A DNA stretch of 64,000 bases from Ketobacter sp036337295 (lineage in GTDB: Bacteria > Pseudomonadota > Gammaproteobacteria > Pseudomonadales > Ketobacteraceae), in contig JAYZEN010000010.1 of NCBI GenBank assembly GCA_036337295.1, positions 18,395 to 82,394 of the forward strand, in the 5' to 3' direction. The notes beneath the pieces are model-generated. The model saw nothing but the letters and a program-made list of their open reading frames with translations. It searched no databases and was not told where the DNA came from. The translations under genes were made by a program, and so were the position numbers. Numbering within the stretch: position 1 is the stretch's first letter; the number at the start of each line of letters is the position of its first letter. Positions 25,702 through 34,604 of this stretch are shown here, piece by piece.

Positions 25702-27419
25702 AAGGAACCAAAGGTCCGCACTTTGGGTTTGGCGGGCTTCTCTTTTGGTGGGGCCGGTTCCGGTTCTGATACCGGTTCTGATACAGATTCAGGCGCAGGT
25801 TCAGGCTCGAGAGCAAACTCAGGTGCAGGCGTCGGTTCAGGCAGCGCTTCAGCAACGGTTTCAACGGCAGTCTCGGGAGCAGAGTAAGATTCAGGATTGG
25901 GTTTGGATTGCACTTCCTGAGACGCCTGTTGATGTTGCTGGACCGGATCGCTTTCTACCTTCGGCGTAATGGGCTCCGCCAGCGGGCGGGCAGCAGCAAT
26001 GTCGTCTTCGTCACTGGGTTTGATTTCCAACCCTGGCAATTGCTGGTATAGATCCCCCAAACGTTTTTGCGTATCCCAATCGTCCAGATCGGCATCAGGA
26101 ACAACGACTTCGAACACGTCCGGCAGGGCAGTCAACGTTGTGGCAGGCTCCGGTTTTAGCGTAGTGGATTCAATCGCCTTGGGTGTGGTGTCATGCTTTG
26201 TGTCGCTTAGGTTGGAGGGCGGTTGCAACGAGACTCGAGTGTCATTCGCCCACCAGATCCCGCCCCCTATCAACATGATCAACATCACCACCAGCAACAA
26301 CGAGCCCGAGCGCTGCTTTTCTGCTTCCGGCCGCACGTCAGCATCGGTTCTGTCTTCCGCTTTGGGATGGGTTAACGCTGAATTCACCAACGTGGTGTTT
26401 TTATGGAACGCGTGGTTGGCAGCCTGGTTGGGCGCACCCGGCATGGTCAGGGTGACCTCGTGCTGTTCCCCTGCAGAGTATTGCAGTAACTCCTCCGACA
26501 GGTTCTTTTCCAACGCATTCAGTGCCGCTTTCAATTCGTTGCCCCGGGCAAACCGGTTAGCCGGGTTCTTGTCCAGCAGTTTATTCATGATCGGCTGGAA
26601 CGCCTGCAACACCTGTGGCAAATCCGGTGGCGGGCTGTTGATATGGGCGTACACAAACAACTGAAAGGCTTCCAGGGGGTTACGCTGCTCAAACTCAAAC
26701 GGGCGCCGTCCGGTGAGCATCTCATACAACACCACACCCAGGCTGTACAGGTCACTGCGGGCATCCACCTTGCCTGCATTGGGATTGGCCTGCTCGGGGC
26801 TTAAATACGCGCCGGTTCCCACCAACATACCACTGCTGGAAATCACCGTCGTCGAGCTGCTTTTTTTGGCAATGCCAAAGTCGAGAATGCAGGGTGAGCC
26901 GTCTTCCCGGAACAGGATATTGTCCGGCTTGATGTCGCGGTGAACGTAACCTTTTTCGCCAGCAAAATCCAAACCCGAAGCCACCTGCCGCACAATATCG
27001 ATCACCCGGCGCAGGTTCAAGTGCCCCTGTCGGATGTGCGTCTTCAGGTCGCCGCCTTTCATATACTCCATGACAATATAGGCATTACCCTCGGCGTTGC
27101 CCCAGTCAAACACGGGCACGATGTTGGGATGCGAGAGTTCCGCCAAGCGGGTGGCTTCATCCAGAAAGCGATTGGCCCACAGGGAGTCTGATTGCAGGTG
27201 AGTGGCCAGAATCTTGATCGCCACTTCGCGGCCGGTACGGGTCTGCCGCGCCAGGTACACCGACGCCATTCCGCCTTCGCCGAGCTTGTCCAGCATTTCA
27301 AACTGGGGAATGCGGGGAAAATCCGCGGAATCCGCAGGGACAGGTGCGCGCTTCCTGCGTAACGACAGGCGGGAAAAGATCGAGCTGCTGAAGAGATCGC
27401 TTTTTTCTTTTATAGTCAT
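25698..27419 (-). CDS. PknB-type Ser/Thr protein kinase with one TM helix and acidic-Pro tail
   Basis: 573 aa. The kinase domain spans about 38-305: Gly-rich loop GEGGMASVY, Lys69 (VAIKI), Glu88, catalytic HRDIKPDN (160-167), DFG at 180-182, and the activation segment ending GTGAYLSPEQ. All key residues are present, so it should be active. A single TM (LLLVVMLIMLIGGGIWW) lies near 380, followed by a periplasmic part of about 170 residues that is Pro/Glu-rich with EP repeats (EPEPAPESVSEPVSEPEPAP) and has no PASTA domain. The basic juxtamembrane N-terminus (SRLSLRRKRAP) is notable. The kinase is convergent with the barrel-protein gene and overlaps it by four bases. No partner phosphatase or FHA gene is in the window. 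Confidence 0.95.
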   Translation of the reverse strand: MTIKEKSDLFSSSIFSRLSLRRKRAPVPADSADFPRIPQFEMLDKLGEGGMASVYLARQTRTGREVAIKILATHLQSDSLWANRFLDEATRLAELSHPNIVPVFDWGNAEGNAYIVMEYMKGGDLKTHIRQGHLNLRRVIDIVRQVASGLDFAGEKGYVHRDIKPDNILFREDGSPCILDFGIAKKSSSTTVISSSGMLVGTGAYLSPEQANPNAGKVDARSDLYSLGVVLYEMLTGRRPFEFEQRNPLEAFQLFVYAHINSPPPDLPQVLQAFQPIMNKLLDKNPANRFARGNELKAALNALEKNLSEELLQYSAGEQHEVTLTMPGAPNQAANHAFHKNTTLVNSALTHPKAEDRTDADVRPEAEKQRSGSLLLVVMLIMLIGGGIWWANDTRVSLQPPSNLSDTKHDTTPKAIESTTLKPEPATTLTALPDVFEVVVPDADLDDWDTQKRLGDLYQQLPGLEIKPSDEDDIAAARPLAEPITPKVESDPVQQHQQASQEVQSKPNPESYSAPETAVETVAEALPEPTPAPEFALEPEPAPESVSEPVSEPEPAPPKEKPAKPKVRTFGSF

Positions 27420-27509
27420 GGTGTGATTATAGAGTCTTCATGGCTATAAAATAAGCTGCCGTTTGTGGTCAAAAAGCAGGCAACCCTGGTCGGTATTGCC
27501 TGCAGAGGC

Positions 27510-28379
27510 TCAGGGTAGATGAATACCAAAACTTCCGGTGTAGCTTTCCATGTCCTGACCCACAAAGCTGAAACGGCCTTCCAAGTAATTCGGCTCAACA
27601 GAGGTGATTTCGATGGTAGCTGCATCCGGAGCGAGGATATTAGAGCCGACGGCATCCCAAAAACCCGTTGCTCCAGAGTACACGTTCACATCAATTATCT
27701 GGTTGTTATCGTTGTATTCTTCGTACTCATATTCACCGACTTGAAGAACCCCAATGAACCGAATTGAAAAACTCAGGTAATGGTCCAGATAGGGCACCAA
27801 TAGTTCCACGGTCTGAGTGATTCCCAGTGTGCTCGTTACATGCCAGTAGCACACATTATCGCTTTCACTCACGTTGACGTTAGTCCCGGAAATGGTCAGA
27901 TGTCCATCGTCTACCAGGGTTTCAGTACCCAATCGCTGCAGCTTTTCTTGTTTTTTGAATATAAAGCCCGGGCGGTACTCATCCGTGTGCTCTGATCTCC
28001 GCAATAAGGTGTTTTCATCCTGCATTTTGTATCCATCTTCGTAGACACTCATGTAGAAATGCTCAAGGGTCTTCACGCCGTATCCTGCGTAGCCTCCCAA
28101 TTCCCAACACCTCTCAGCTTTGACACCGTTGGGTGTGTCTTCCAATACGTATTTGAATTTAACGTAGGTAGTGGACAGATATTCTCCGGTTTCCTCTTTA
28201 TACATCTCGGTTGTATCGGTCTTAAGCCAGGTCCCGGTGAGATCCACATCAGAAACCGCAACAAATTCTTCCTCTTCGGGCCCATCGTCATCAGAAGAGG
28301 ACTTATCGGAACCACCACAACCAAATAAAAAAAGAGCTGCATTTATAAAAACGAAAAGCCTGAAATATTTCAACATCAT
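27510..28379 (-). CDS. Hypothetical lipoprotein
   Basis: 289 aa. Lipoprotein signal YFRLFVFINAALFLFGC followed by GGSDKSSSDDDGPEEEEF, an acidic linker typical of this genome's CGG lipoproteins. The C-terminal domain begins DVDLTGTWLKTD, a lipocalin-like 'GTW' opening also seen in many unrelated beta-barrel lipoproteins, and has three cysteines after the lipidated one. No family recognised. It is codirectional with the kinase downstream, 90 bases away. The spacing would allow co-transcription, but nothing in the sequence proves it. Confidence 0.75.
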   Translation of the reverse strand: MMLKYFRLFVFINAALFLFGCGGSDKSSSDDDGPEEEEFVAVSDVDLTGTWLKTDTTEMYKEETGEYLSTTYVKFKYVLEDTPNGVKAERCWELGGYAGYGVKTLEHFYMSVYEDGYKMQDENTLLRRSEHTDEYRPGFIFKKQEKLQRLGTETLVDDGHLTISGTNVNVSESDNVCYWHVTSTLGITQTVELLVPYLDHYLSFSIRFIGVLQVGEYEYEEYNDNNQIIDVNVYSGATGFWDAVGSNILAPDAATIEITSVEPNYLEGRFSFVGQDMESYTGSFGIHLP

Positions 28380-28485
28380 CGAATGACCAAACCCAGTTCA
28401 CTCACAGACACACGACGCATCAAACGTCACTAATTACGATCAATTATTAATCGGTCGCTTAGCTTAGAGATAATTCTTGCCTAGA

Positions 28486-29610
28486 TCAATGGCCGCGGGC
28501 TACAGCTGCGCCCGAATCATCGAACAGATAACACTTGTGGGGCTCCATCTTCAGCACCACTGGCTGACCGGTCTCCCACACCACGTCTCCATTGGCTCTG
28601 AATACCAATGGCTCAACCGGGGCGTCGGTTTTCAGATTCAGATGGACATAAGCCTCTGACCCCAAATGCTCAACAGCCACCACAGTTCCTTCCACATTGG
28701 CAGGTGGATTGTTGTTTCGATTGGGCGACGCACGGGTAACGGACAGGTGTTCTGGTCTCACGCCCAGCGTGACGGGCGCGCCGGAACCTAATGCTGATGC
28801 TTCACCCACCTCCACCGGGATCGGATTCCCTGCACCAATATCCACCTGCACCAGCTTGCCGTTGCTGGCCACCACCTTCCCCGCAATAAAATTCATCTTC
28901 GGCGACCCGATAAACGCCGCCACAAACAGGTTGGCCGGGTGATGATACAGCTCCAGGGGCGTGCCGACCTGTTCCACCTGACCGCCGTTCAACACCACAA
29001 TGCGATCTGCCAGGGTCATGGCTTCCACCTGGTCATGGGTGACGTAAATCATGGTGGTGCCCAACTCGCGGTGCAGCCGTTTCAATTCCAGCCGCATCTG
29101 CACTCTTAACGCTGCATCCAGGTTGGAGAGGGGTTCATCAAACAAAAACACCCGGGGCTTGCGCACGATGGCACGGCCGATGGCCACCCGCTGCCGTTGC
29201 CCGCCGGACAGCGCCTTGGGTTTACGGTCCAACAGATGTTCGATCTGCAGGATGCGGGCGGATTCCTGTACCCGTTGTTGGATGGTGGTGCTGTCGGTTT
29301 TTTTCAGTTTGAGGCCAAAGGCCATGTTGTCGTACACGCTCATGTGAGGATAGAGCGCATAGGACTGGAACACCATGGCCACGCCGCGCTCGCTGGGTTC
29401 CAGCGCGGTGACATCCTGCTGATCGAACTGGATGCTGCCGGCGCTGACGTCTTCGAGGCCCGCGATCAGCCGCAGCAGGGTGGATTTGCCACAGCCGGAG
29501 GGTCCCACAAACACCGCAAACTCACCGTCGTGGATGGCCAGGTTCACCTGTCGGATCACCTCGGTTTTGCCAAAGTGTTTCGCAACCGTCTGCATGGAAA
29601 TGGCCGCCAT
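28486..29610 (-). CDS. Sugar ABC importer ATPase (MalK/UgpC type)
   Basis: 374 aa. Walker A GPSGCGKS (36-43), signature LSGGQRQRVAIGRA, Walker B FLFDEPLSNLDA, H-loop YVTHDQVEAMT. The C-terminal 130 residues form the TOBE/OB regulatory domain typical of CUT1-family ATPases (VTLGVRPEHLSVT). It powers import of an oligosaccharide or disaccharide with the two permeases and binding protein encoded upstream. Last gene of a four-gene operon on the minus strand, 14 bases after the MalG-like permease. The exact sugar cannot be told. Confidence 0.94.
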   Translation of the reverse strand: MAAISMQTVAKHFGKTEVIRQVNLAIHDGEFAVFVGPSGCGKSTLLRLIAGLEDVSAGSIQFDQQDVTALEPSERGVAMVFQSYALYPHMSVYDNMAFGLKLKKTDSTTIQQRVQESARILQIEHLLDRKPKALSGGQRQRVAIGRAIVRKPRVFLFDEPLSNLDAALRVQMRLELKRLHRELGTTMIYVTHDQVEAMTLADRIVVLNGGQVEQVGTPLELYHHPANLFVAAFIGSPKMNFIAGKVVASNGKLVQVDIGAGNPIPVEVGEASALGSGAPVTLGVRPEHLSVTRASPNRNNNPPANVEGTVVAVEHLGSEAYVHLNLKTDAPVEPLVFRANGDVVWETGQPVVLKMEPHKCYLFDDSGAAVARGH

Positions 29611-29624
29611 GGTTTATGTTCTCC

Positions 29625-30467
29625 TCATCCTTTCACCGCGCCGGCGGTCAATCCCGACACGATTCGACGTTGAAACACCAGCACCAGAATAATCAGCGGC
29701 ACCGTCACAATCACCGAAGCCGCCATAATGTTGCCCCAGGGCAATTCATGGGCGCTGGCGCCGGAGGTCAAGGCAATGGCCACCGGCACCGTGCGCATTT
29801 CGCTGGACAGCGTAAAGGTCAGTGCAAATAAAAATTCGTTCCAGGCGGCAATAAACGCCAACAATCCGGTGGTGACCAGCGCCGGCCCCATCAGCGGCAG
29901 GAACACCCGGGTAACGATGGTAACGGGCGTTGCTCCGTCGACGATGGCGGCTTCTTCCAGTTCTTTCGGCAACTCACGCATGAAGGTGGTGAGCACCCAC
30001 ACGGTGAACGGTAAGGTGAAAATCAGGTACGAGAACGACAGCGCCAACAGATTGTTGTACAGGCCCAGTGAATTGATCAGCTCGAACATGCCCGACAGCA
30101 CCGCAATTTGCGGAAACATGGAAACCCCCAGAATCACAAACAGCAACAGCATCCGCCCCCGGAACTGAATGCGGCCAATGGCATAGGCCGCCGCCAAGGC
30201 CAGCACCAGCGACAACGCCACCGTGGACACCGCCACGAATAGCGAGTTCAGGATGTTGCGGCCAAACGGCTGTTCCTGGAACACCGACACATAGTTCTGC
30301 CAATAGGGTTGCGAGATCCAGTATTCCACTTCAAACAGCGCCGAGCCCGTTTTGAGGGACGACACAATCGCCCAGTAAAACGGGAACACCGTGTACATGC
30401 CGATGACCACCAACAGCAGATAGAAGGCGATGCGTGCGATGATCTTTTTCATCCGCTTTGGATTCAT
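29625..30467 (-). CDS. Sugar ABC importer permease (MalG type)
   Basis: 280 aa with six TM segments. The EAA coupling loop is EEAAIVDGATPVTIVTRVFL, facing the ATPase. WNEFLFALTFTLS is the typical MalG-family segment. The N-terminus is short and basic (MNPKRMKKIIARIAFYLLLV). It begins one base after the stop of the MalF-like gene, so the two membrane subunits are translated together. Confidence 0.93.
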   Translation of the reverse strand: MNPKRMKKIIARIAFYLLLVVIGMYTVFPFYWAIVSSLKTGSALFEVEYWISQPYWQNYVSVFQEQPFGRNILNSLFVAVSTVALSLVLALAAAYAIGRIQFRGRMLLLFVILGVSMFPQIAVLSGMFELINSLGLYNNLLALSFSYLIFTLPFTVWVLTTFMRELPKELEEAAIVDGATPVTIVTRVFLPLMGPALVTTGLLAFIAAWNEFLFALTFTLSSEMRTVPVAIALTSGASAHELPWGNIMAASVIVTVPLIILVLVFQRRIVSGLTAGAVKG

Positions 30468-30468
30468 A

Positions 30469-31371
30469 TCAGTTCTCGCGCCCCACCCGTGCCGCCATCA
30501 GATACACCACGGTGAACAAGGCAATGATGGCAAAAATCAATGTGGCGGCAGCGGAACCAAAGCCCAGGCCACCGAAATCAATCAATTGCTGCCGTGCGTA
30601 CACGGACATGGACATGGTGCTGCGATTGTTGCCGCTCATCACATACACCAGATCGAACACCCGCAAAGCATCCAAGAGGCGGAAGATAATGGCCACCGTC
30701 AACGCAGGCTTCAATAACGGCAGGGTGACCTTAAAGAACACCTTGAGCGGATGCACGCCATCCACCCGGGCGGATTCATAACACTCCCTGGGCAGCATCT
30801 GCAGCCCTGCCAGCAGCAACAGTGCCATGAACGGCGTGGTCTTCCACACATCCACCAGAATGATGGACAGCAACGCGGTATCGGGGGAGGCGGTCCAGGC
30901 AATGGGCGCCTGGATCAGGCCCACGCCCAACAGTAAGTGGTTGATCACCCCGAACACATCATTGAACATCCAGTTCCACATCTGCGCCGACACCACCGTG
31001 GGAATGGCCCAGGGAATCAGGATCGCCGCACGCAAGCCACCACGGCCGCGGAACTGCGCATTCAAGGCCAACGCGATGATCAAACCCAGCACGGTTTCCA
31101 GAAACACCGAGCTCAGCGCAAACACCACCGTATTCCACACCGCTGACCACCAGTACGGGTCCTGTAGCAGAAACGCAAAGTTATCCAATCCCACAAATTG
31201 CGCCGACTCCGGATCAATCAAACTGGCGTCGGTAAAACCATAGGCCATGGTTTTCAGCAACGGCCAGCCTGCCACCAGGGCCAGCACCAACACCACCGGC
31301 GCCAGGAAGATCCAGGCCCAACGCACCCGTCTTGTGTGCAGATGGCTTTTCTTATGAAGAGAGATCACCAC
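30469..31371 (-). CDS. Sugar ABC importer permease (MalF type)
   Basis: 300 aa, six TM segments, with the compact N-terminus usual in CUT1 MalF/UgpA/ThuF proteins outside enterics. The EAA loop is YESARVDGVHPLKVFFKVTL. WAIPTVVSAQMWNWMFNDVF is a family-typical segment. Its start overlaps the end of the binding-protein gene by seven bases, supporting one transcript. Confidence 0.93.
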   Translation of the reverse strand: MVISLHKKSHLHTRRVRWAWIFLAPVVLVLALVAGWPLLKTMAYGFTDASLIDPESAQFVGLDNFAFLLQDPYWWSAVWNTVVFALSSVFLETVLGLIIALALNAQFRGRGGLRAAILIPWAIPTVVSAQMWNWMFNDVFGVINHLLLGVGLIQAPIAWTASPDTALLSIILVDVWKTTPFMALLLLAGLQMLPRECYESARVDGVHPLKVFFKVTLPLLKPALTVAIIFRLLDALRVFDLVYVMSGNNRSTMSMSVYARQQLIDFGGLGFGSAAATLIFAIIALFTVVYLMAARVGREN

Positions 31372-32666
31372 TGTTCCCCCCGCGATAGCCGGACCAGTTT
31401 ATGATGCAGCGCGTTCAGTGCCGGGGCGGCTTGCACCTTGCCGCTCAGAATATCGTGCACGGTGTAATAGAATTCCGCGCTCACCCGGGCGTACTGGCTA
31501 CCGGTCACCCTGGAGGGCCGGGCCACCGCGTGTTCAAAACTGCGATACAGGGTGCCGAAAAACGGCACCGCCTGCAGCACGTCTTCATCCTGATACAGGG
31601 CGCGAATGGTAGGGTTGTAGGAGGCCGCAATGGCGCGCCGCTTTTGCTCCTCATAACTGGTAAGGTAACGCACCAGGTCCGCCGCCAGCGCCGGGTGTTT
31701 GGAATAACGGGACACCGCCAACTGCCATCCCCCCAGGGTGCCACTGTGATGGCCCTGTGCTTCGCCCCTGGGCAGCGCGCTCACCCCGATCTTGCCTTTG
31801 ATGGGGCTGTCCGCTGCATTCCCCAATGACCAGGCATAAGGCCAGTTACGCATAAACACGGCGTTGCCGGACTGGAACACACCGCGGCTGGCTTCCTCGT
31901 CGTAATTGAGCACTCCCTGCGGGGCAATGTCGCCGATCCAGCTGGCAGCCAAGTCCAATGCAGCAACCGCCTGTGGATTATCAATGGTGACCTTGCCTGC
32001 GCTGTCCACCACCGTGCCACCGCCAAAGCTGTCGATCCATTCCAGGGCATCGCAGGTGAGCCCTTCATAGCCCTTGGCCTGAAACACAAATCCCTGCATG
32101 CGGCTGTTGCCTTCTGCACGCTCCGCCTGTTGAATCCTGCGGGCCGTGGCCGTGAGCTGCTGCCAGGTCTCAGGCGGTGATTCGCCGTGTTTCTGCAGCA
32201 GGTCTGCGCGGTAATAGAGCACTCCGGCATCGGTATACCAGGGCATGGCCACCAGCGCCCCATCGATGGTGTTGTTGTGAATCATGCTGGCAAAGAACTG
32301 GTCGGTGATGTCGGGCCCGATATAGCGGGAGAGATCCACCAGATGGGGTGCAAAGGTGCCGGGCCACACCACATCAATCTGGAAAACATCGATATCCGGG
32401 GAATGGGAGGCCAGAATCTGCTGATATAAGGCAAATCGCTCAGTGGAGGAGTTGGGCGTGGCCACCACGGTCACCGCGGTACCGGTGGTGCGGGACCAGG
32501 CCTCCACCCCCTCCTGGCAGAGGGTGAGCTGTATCCCCAGTGCACCGCAGGAGATCGCCAGCTGGGCCGGTTGGGCGGCCAATGCTCCGCATACCCCCAA
32601 AACACCCAGTCCAAACGCCCATCTAAGCAGCCTTGCGCTGAATTCCTCACAATATCGCATAGCCAA
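31365..32666 (-). CDS. Sugar ABC importer periplasmic binding protein (ThuE/MalE-like)
   Basis: 433 aa. Signal peptide LLRWAFGLGVLGVCGALAAQ, then a periplasmic binding protein of cluster B/D type. Typical segments are SPDIDVFQIDVVWPGTFAPH, VALPWYTDAGVLYYR-like AMPWYTDAGVLYYRADLL, AVFMRNWPYAW and LGGWQLAVSRYSKHPALAAD. This pattern is close to trehalose/maltose-binding proteins (ThuE-like), so an alpha-glucoside ligand is a fair guess. First gene of the operon, divergent from gap across 164 bp. No LacI-type regulator or glycoside hydrolase lies next to it, which is unusual for such operons. Confidence 0.93.
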   Translation of the reverse strand: MAMRYCEEFSARLLRWAFGLGVLGVCGALAAQPAQLAISCGALGIQLTLCQEGVEAWSRTTGTAVTVVATPNSSTERFALYQQILASHSPDIDVFQIDVVWPGTFAPHLVDLSRYIGPDITDQFFASMIHNNTIDGALVAMPWYTDAGVLYYRADLLQKHGESPPETWQQLTATARRIQQAERAEGNSRMQGFVFQAKGYEGLTCDALEWIDSFGGGTVVDSAGKVTIDNPQAVAALDLAASWIGDIAPQGVLNYDEEASRGVFQSGNAVFMRNWPYAWSLGNAADSPIKGKIGVSALPRGEAQGHHSGTLGGWQLAVSRYSKHPALAADLVRYLTSYEEQKRRAIAASYNPTIRALYQDEDVLQAVPFFGTLYRSFEHAVARPSRVTGSQYARVSAEFYYTVHDILSGKVQAAPALNALHHKLVRLSRGEQW

Positions 32667-32830
32667 AAACTACCACAATTGGCTGTTGGTGTGAAAATGC
32701 GCGGGTATACAGGCTGGTGAAGGCCCCCAGCCATTCCGCAGCCAAGACGCTGGTGCTTTGAGCTGAATCACACTAGTATCATCAAAGCACGGTAATCTCT
32801 ACAGCACGTATTCATGCCAGGGGAAATATT

Positions 32831-33850
32831 ATGCTCAAAGTCGCGATTAATGGTTTTGGTAGAATAGGCAAGCTGACGTTCCGTAAAATCTTTGCTGACG
32901 ATCGTTTTGAAGTGGTGGCCATCAACGACCTCACCGAGCCCAAAATGTTGGCCCAGCTGTTGAAGTACGACAGTGTGCAGGGGCCCTTTAGCGGGCATAC
33001 AGTGGAGAGTGATGAGGAATCCCTGATCGTTGACGGCCAGCGCATCCGGGTGCACAAGGAACCCGATCCCCGCAATCTGCCCTGGGGCGACTACGATGTG
33101 GATATCGTCCTGGAATGCACCGGGTTCTTCTGTTCCAAAGCCAAAAGCCAGGCCCATATTGATGCCGGCGCCAAGCGGGTCCTGATCTCCGCCCCTGCCG
33201 GCAATGACCTGCCCACCATTGTATACGGCGTCAATCAGCATACTCTGAAAGCCGAAGACCGGATTGTTTCCGCCGCCTCCTGCACCACCAACTGCCTGGC
33301 CCCCATGGCCAAGGTGTTGAACGATTATCGTGAAGTGCGCACCGGCTTTATGACCACCATTCACGCGTACACCGGCGACCAGATGATCATCGACGGTCCC
33401 CACCGCAAAGGGGATTTCCGGCGAGCCCGGGCCGGCGCCATCAACATCGTGCCCAACTCCACCGGCGCCGCCAAGGCCATTGGCCTGGTGATTCCCGAGC
33501 TGGCCGGCAAACTCATCGGTTCCGCGCAACGGGTGCCGGTGCCTTCCGGTTCCATCACCATTCTGGATGCAACCCTGAAGGATGAAACGGAATCCGTCAG
33601 CGTGGAAGGCATCAACGAAGCCATGAAAAACGCGGCGGACGAATCCTTCGGCTACACCGACGAGGAACTGGTCTCCAGCGACATCATCGGCATCAGTTAT
33701 GGCTCTTTGTTCGACGCCACCCAAACCCTGGCGCAACGCTGCGGCACCAAGATTTATGAAGTGCGGGTGGTATCCTGGTACGACAATGAAATGAGTTATG
33801 TGAGTCAGCTGATTCGAACGTTGAATCACATGGGTAGTTTGGCCCAGTGA
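32831..33850 (+). CDS. gap: Type I glyceraldehyde-3-phosphate dehydrogenase
   Basis: 339 aa. N-terminal NAD-binding Rossmann motif INGFGRIGKL and Asp33 (INDL), which selects NAD over NADP. The catalytic Cys151 is in SAASCTTNCLAP, and the catalytic His should be the one in TTIHAYTGDQ. Glycolysis/gluconeogenesis: oxidative phosphorylation of GAP to 1,3-bisphosphoglycerate. The sequence is of the GapA/GapB class with HRKGDFRRARAGAINIVPNS. Monocistronic, with a strong terminator 11 bases after the stop. Its placement back-to-back with a sugar importer may mean shared catabolite control, but I see no obvious operator. Confidence 0.97.
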   Translation: MLKVAINGFGRIGKLTFRKIFADDRFEVVAINDLTEPKMLAQLLKYDSVQGPFSGHTVESDEESLIVDGQRIRVHKEPDPRNLPWGDYDVDIVLECTGFFCSKAKSQAHIDAGAKRVLISAPAGNDLPTIVYGVNQHTLKAEDRIVSAASCTTNCLAPMAKVLNDYREVRTGFMTTIHAYTGDQMIIDGPHRKGDFRRARAGAINIVPNSTGAAKAIGLVIPELAGKLIGSAQRVPVPSGSITILDATLKDETESVSVEGINEAMKNAADESFGYTDEELVSSDIIGISYGSLFDATQTLAQRCGTKIYEVRVVSWYDNEMSYVSQLIRTLNHMGSLAQ

Positions 33851-33860
33851 TCATCGAACC

Positions 33861-33893
33861 AAAAAGGGTTACTCTCCAGTAACCCTTTTTTAT
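33861..33893. terminator. Bidirectional Rho-independent terminator between gap and the vWA gene
   Basis: AAAGGGTTACT pairs with AGTAACCCTTT around CTCC. It has a T-run on the plus strand (TTTTTTATT) and an A-run on the other side, which becomes a T-run for minus-strand transcripts. It lies between the two convergent stop codons and can serve both genes. Confidence 0.93.
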
Positions 33894-33902
33894 TGCCCAC
33901 CA

Positions 33903-34577
33903 TCAAATCTCATCCATCGCGTTGATGGCGATCAATCGGTCCAACCGATCAAAGTCATTCACCACTTTCCAGTGACCACCACCGTCCATCACCCGTTTTT
34001 GCCACAGGGCCAACCGATTCAGGTAGTCCCGCGGATCAATATTGTCGGAGCGCAATTTGGTGACGTTGAGAGCGATGACCTGTATCCCATTCAATTCCAG
34101 GGGAAAGTCCCGGATATGGCCTTTTTGCAGATCCTCCGCCAGATCCGAGAACACCAGCACATACTTTTCCCCGGCACCGGTTTCCTGCAGGTATTCAGCC
34201 GCCTGCAGAATGGCGCCGGTGATGTCGGTGTGGGCACTGCCGGTTTTGATGGTCGCCACAAACTGATCCATGTCGTGTTTGAAAACCCGCTTCTGGTCAT
34301 TGGCCATGCTGGGGCGTTCATCGAAGGTGGCCTTGGCGATGACATCCTTTTCACTGAAGCTGCCGCTGTCGATGCGGGCCACCGCGATGGAATCGCCGCT
34401 GTCCAGGGTGGCCAACAGGTAGTTGAGAATACCCTGGGCCTTGTTCAGCTCCTCGGTGTAGGTGCCGGAGGTATCCACCAGCAGGAACACGGCCTTGTTG
34501 GTGGGTTGGGGCTGCCCGCAAGCGGACAGCGTCAGAGCCAATGTGGCGAGTGCTAATGAGACCAATAATATTTTCAT
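33903..34577 (-). CDS. vWA-domain lipoprotein
   Basis: 224 aa. Lipoprotein signal LALATLALTLSAC, then GQPQPTNKAVFLLVDTSGTY: a von Willebrand A fold starting directly after the lipid anchor. The MIDAS has DTSGT (instead of DxSxS), a later Thr (HTDITGAI) and Asp in FSDLAED, so metal binding is plausible. It fills the family's minimal vWA length with no extra domain. It lies 27 bases downstream of the multi-TM protein gene and likely shares its transcript, so the two may work together in the envelope. Confidence 0.85.
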   Translation of the reverse strand: MKILLVSLALATLALTLSACGQPQPTNKAVFLLVDTSGTYTEELNKAQGILNYLLATLDSGDSIAVARIDSGSFSEKDVIAKATFDERPSMANDQKRVFKHDMDQFVATIKTGSAHTDITGAILQAAEYLQETGAGEKYVLVFSDLAEDLQKGHIRDFPLELNGIQVIALNVTKLRSDNIDPRDYLNRLALWQKRVMDGGGHWKVVNDFDRLDRLIAINAMDEI

Positions 34578-34604
34578 GATCGTTACTCCTTAATTGCTAT
34601 TCGT

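Noticed and set aside
32768..33829. 353-aa minus-strand ORF opposite gap
   Set aside because: Antisense shadow of a strongly codon-biased housekeeping gene; no independent support.
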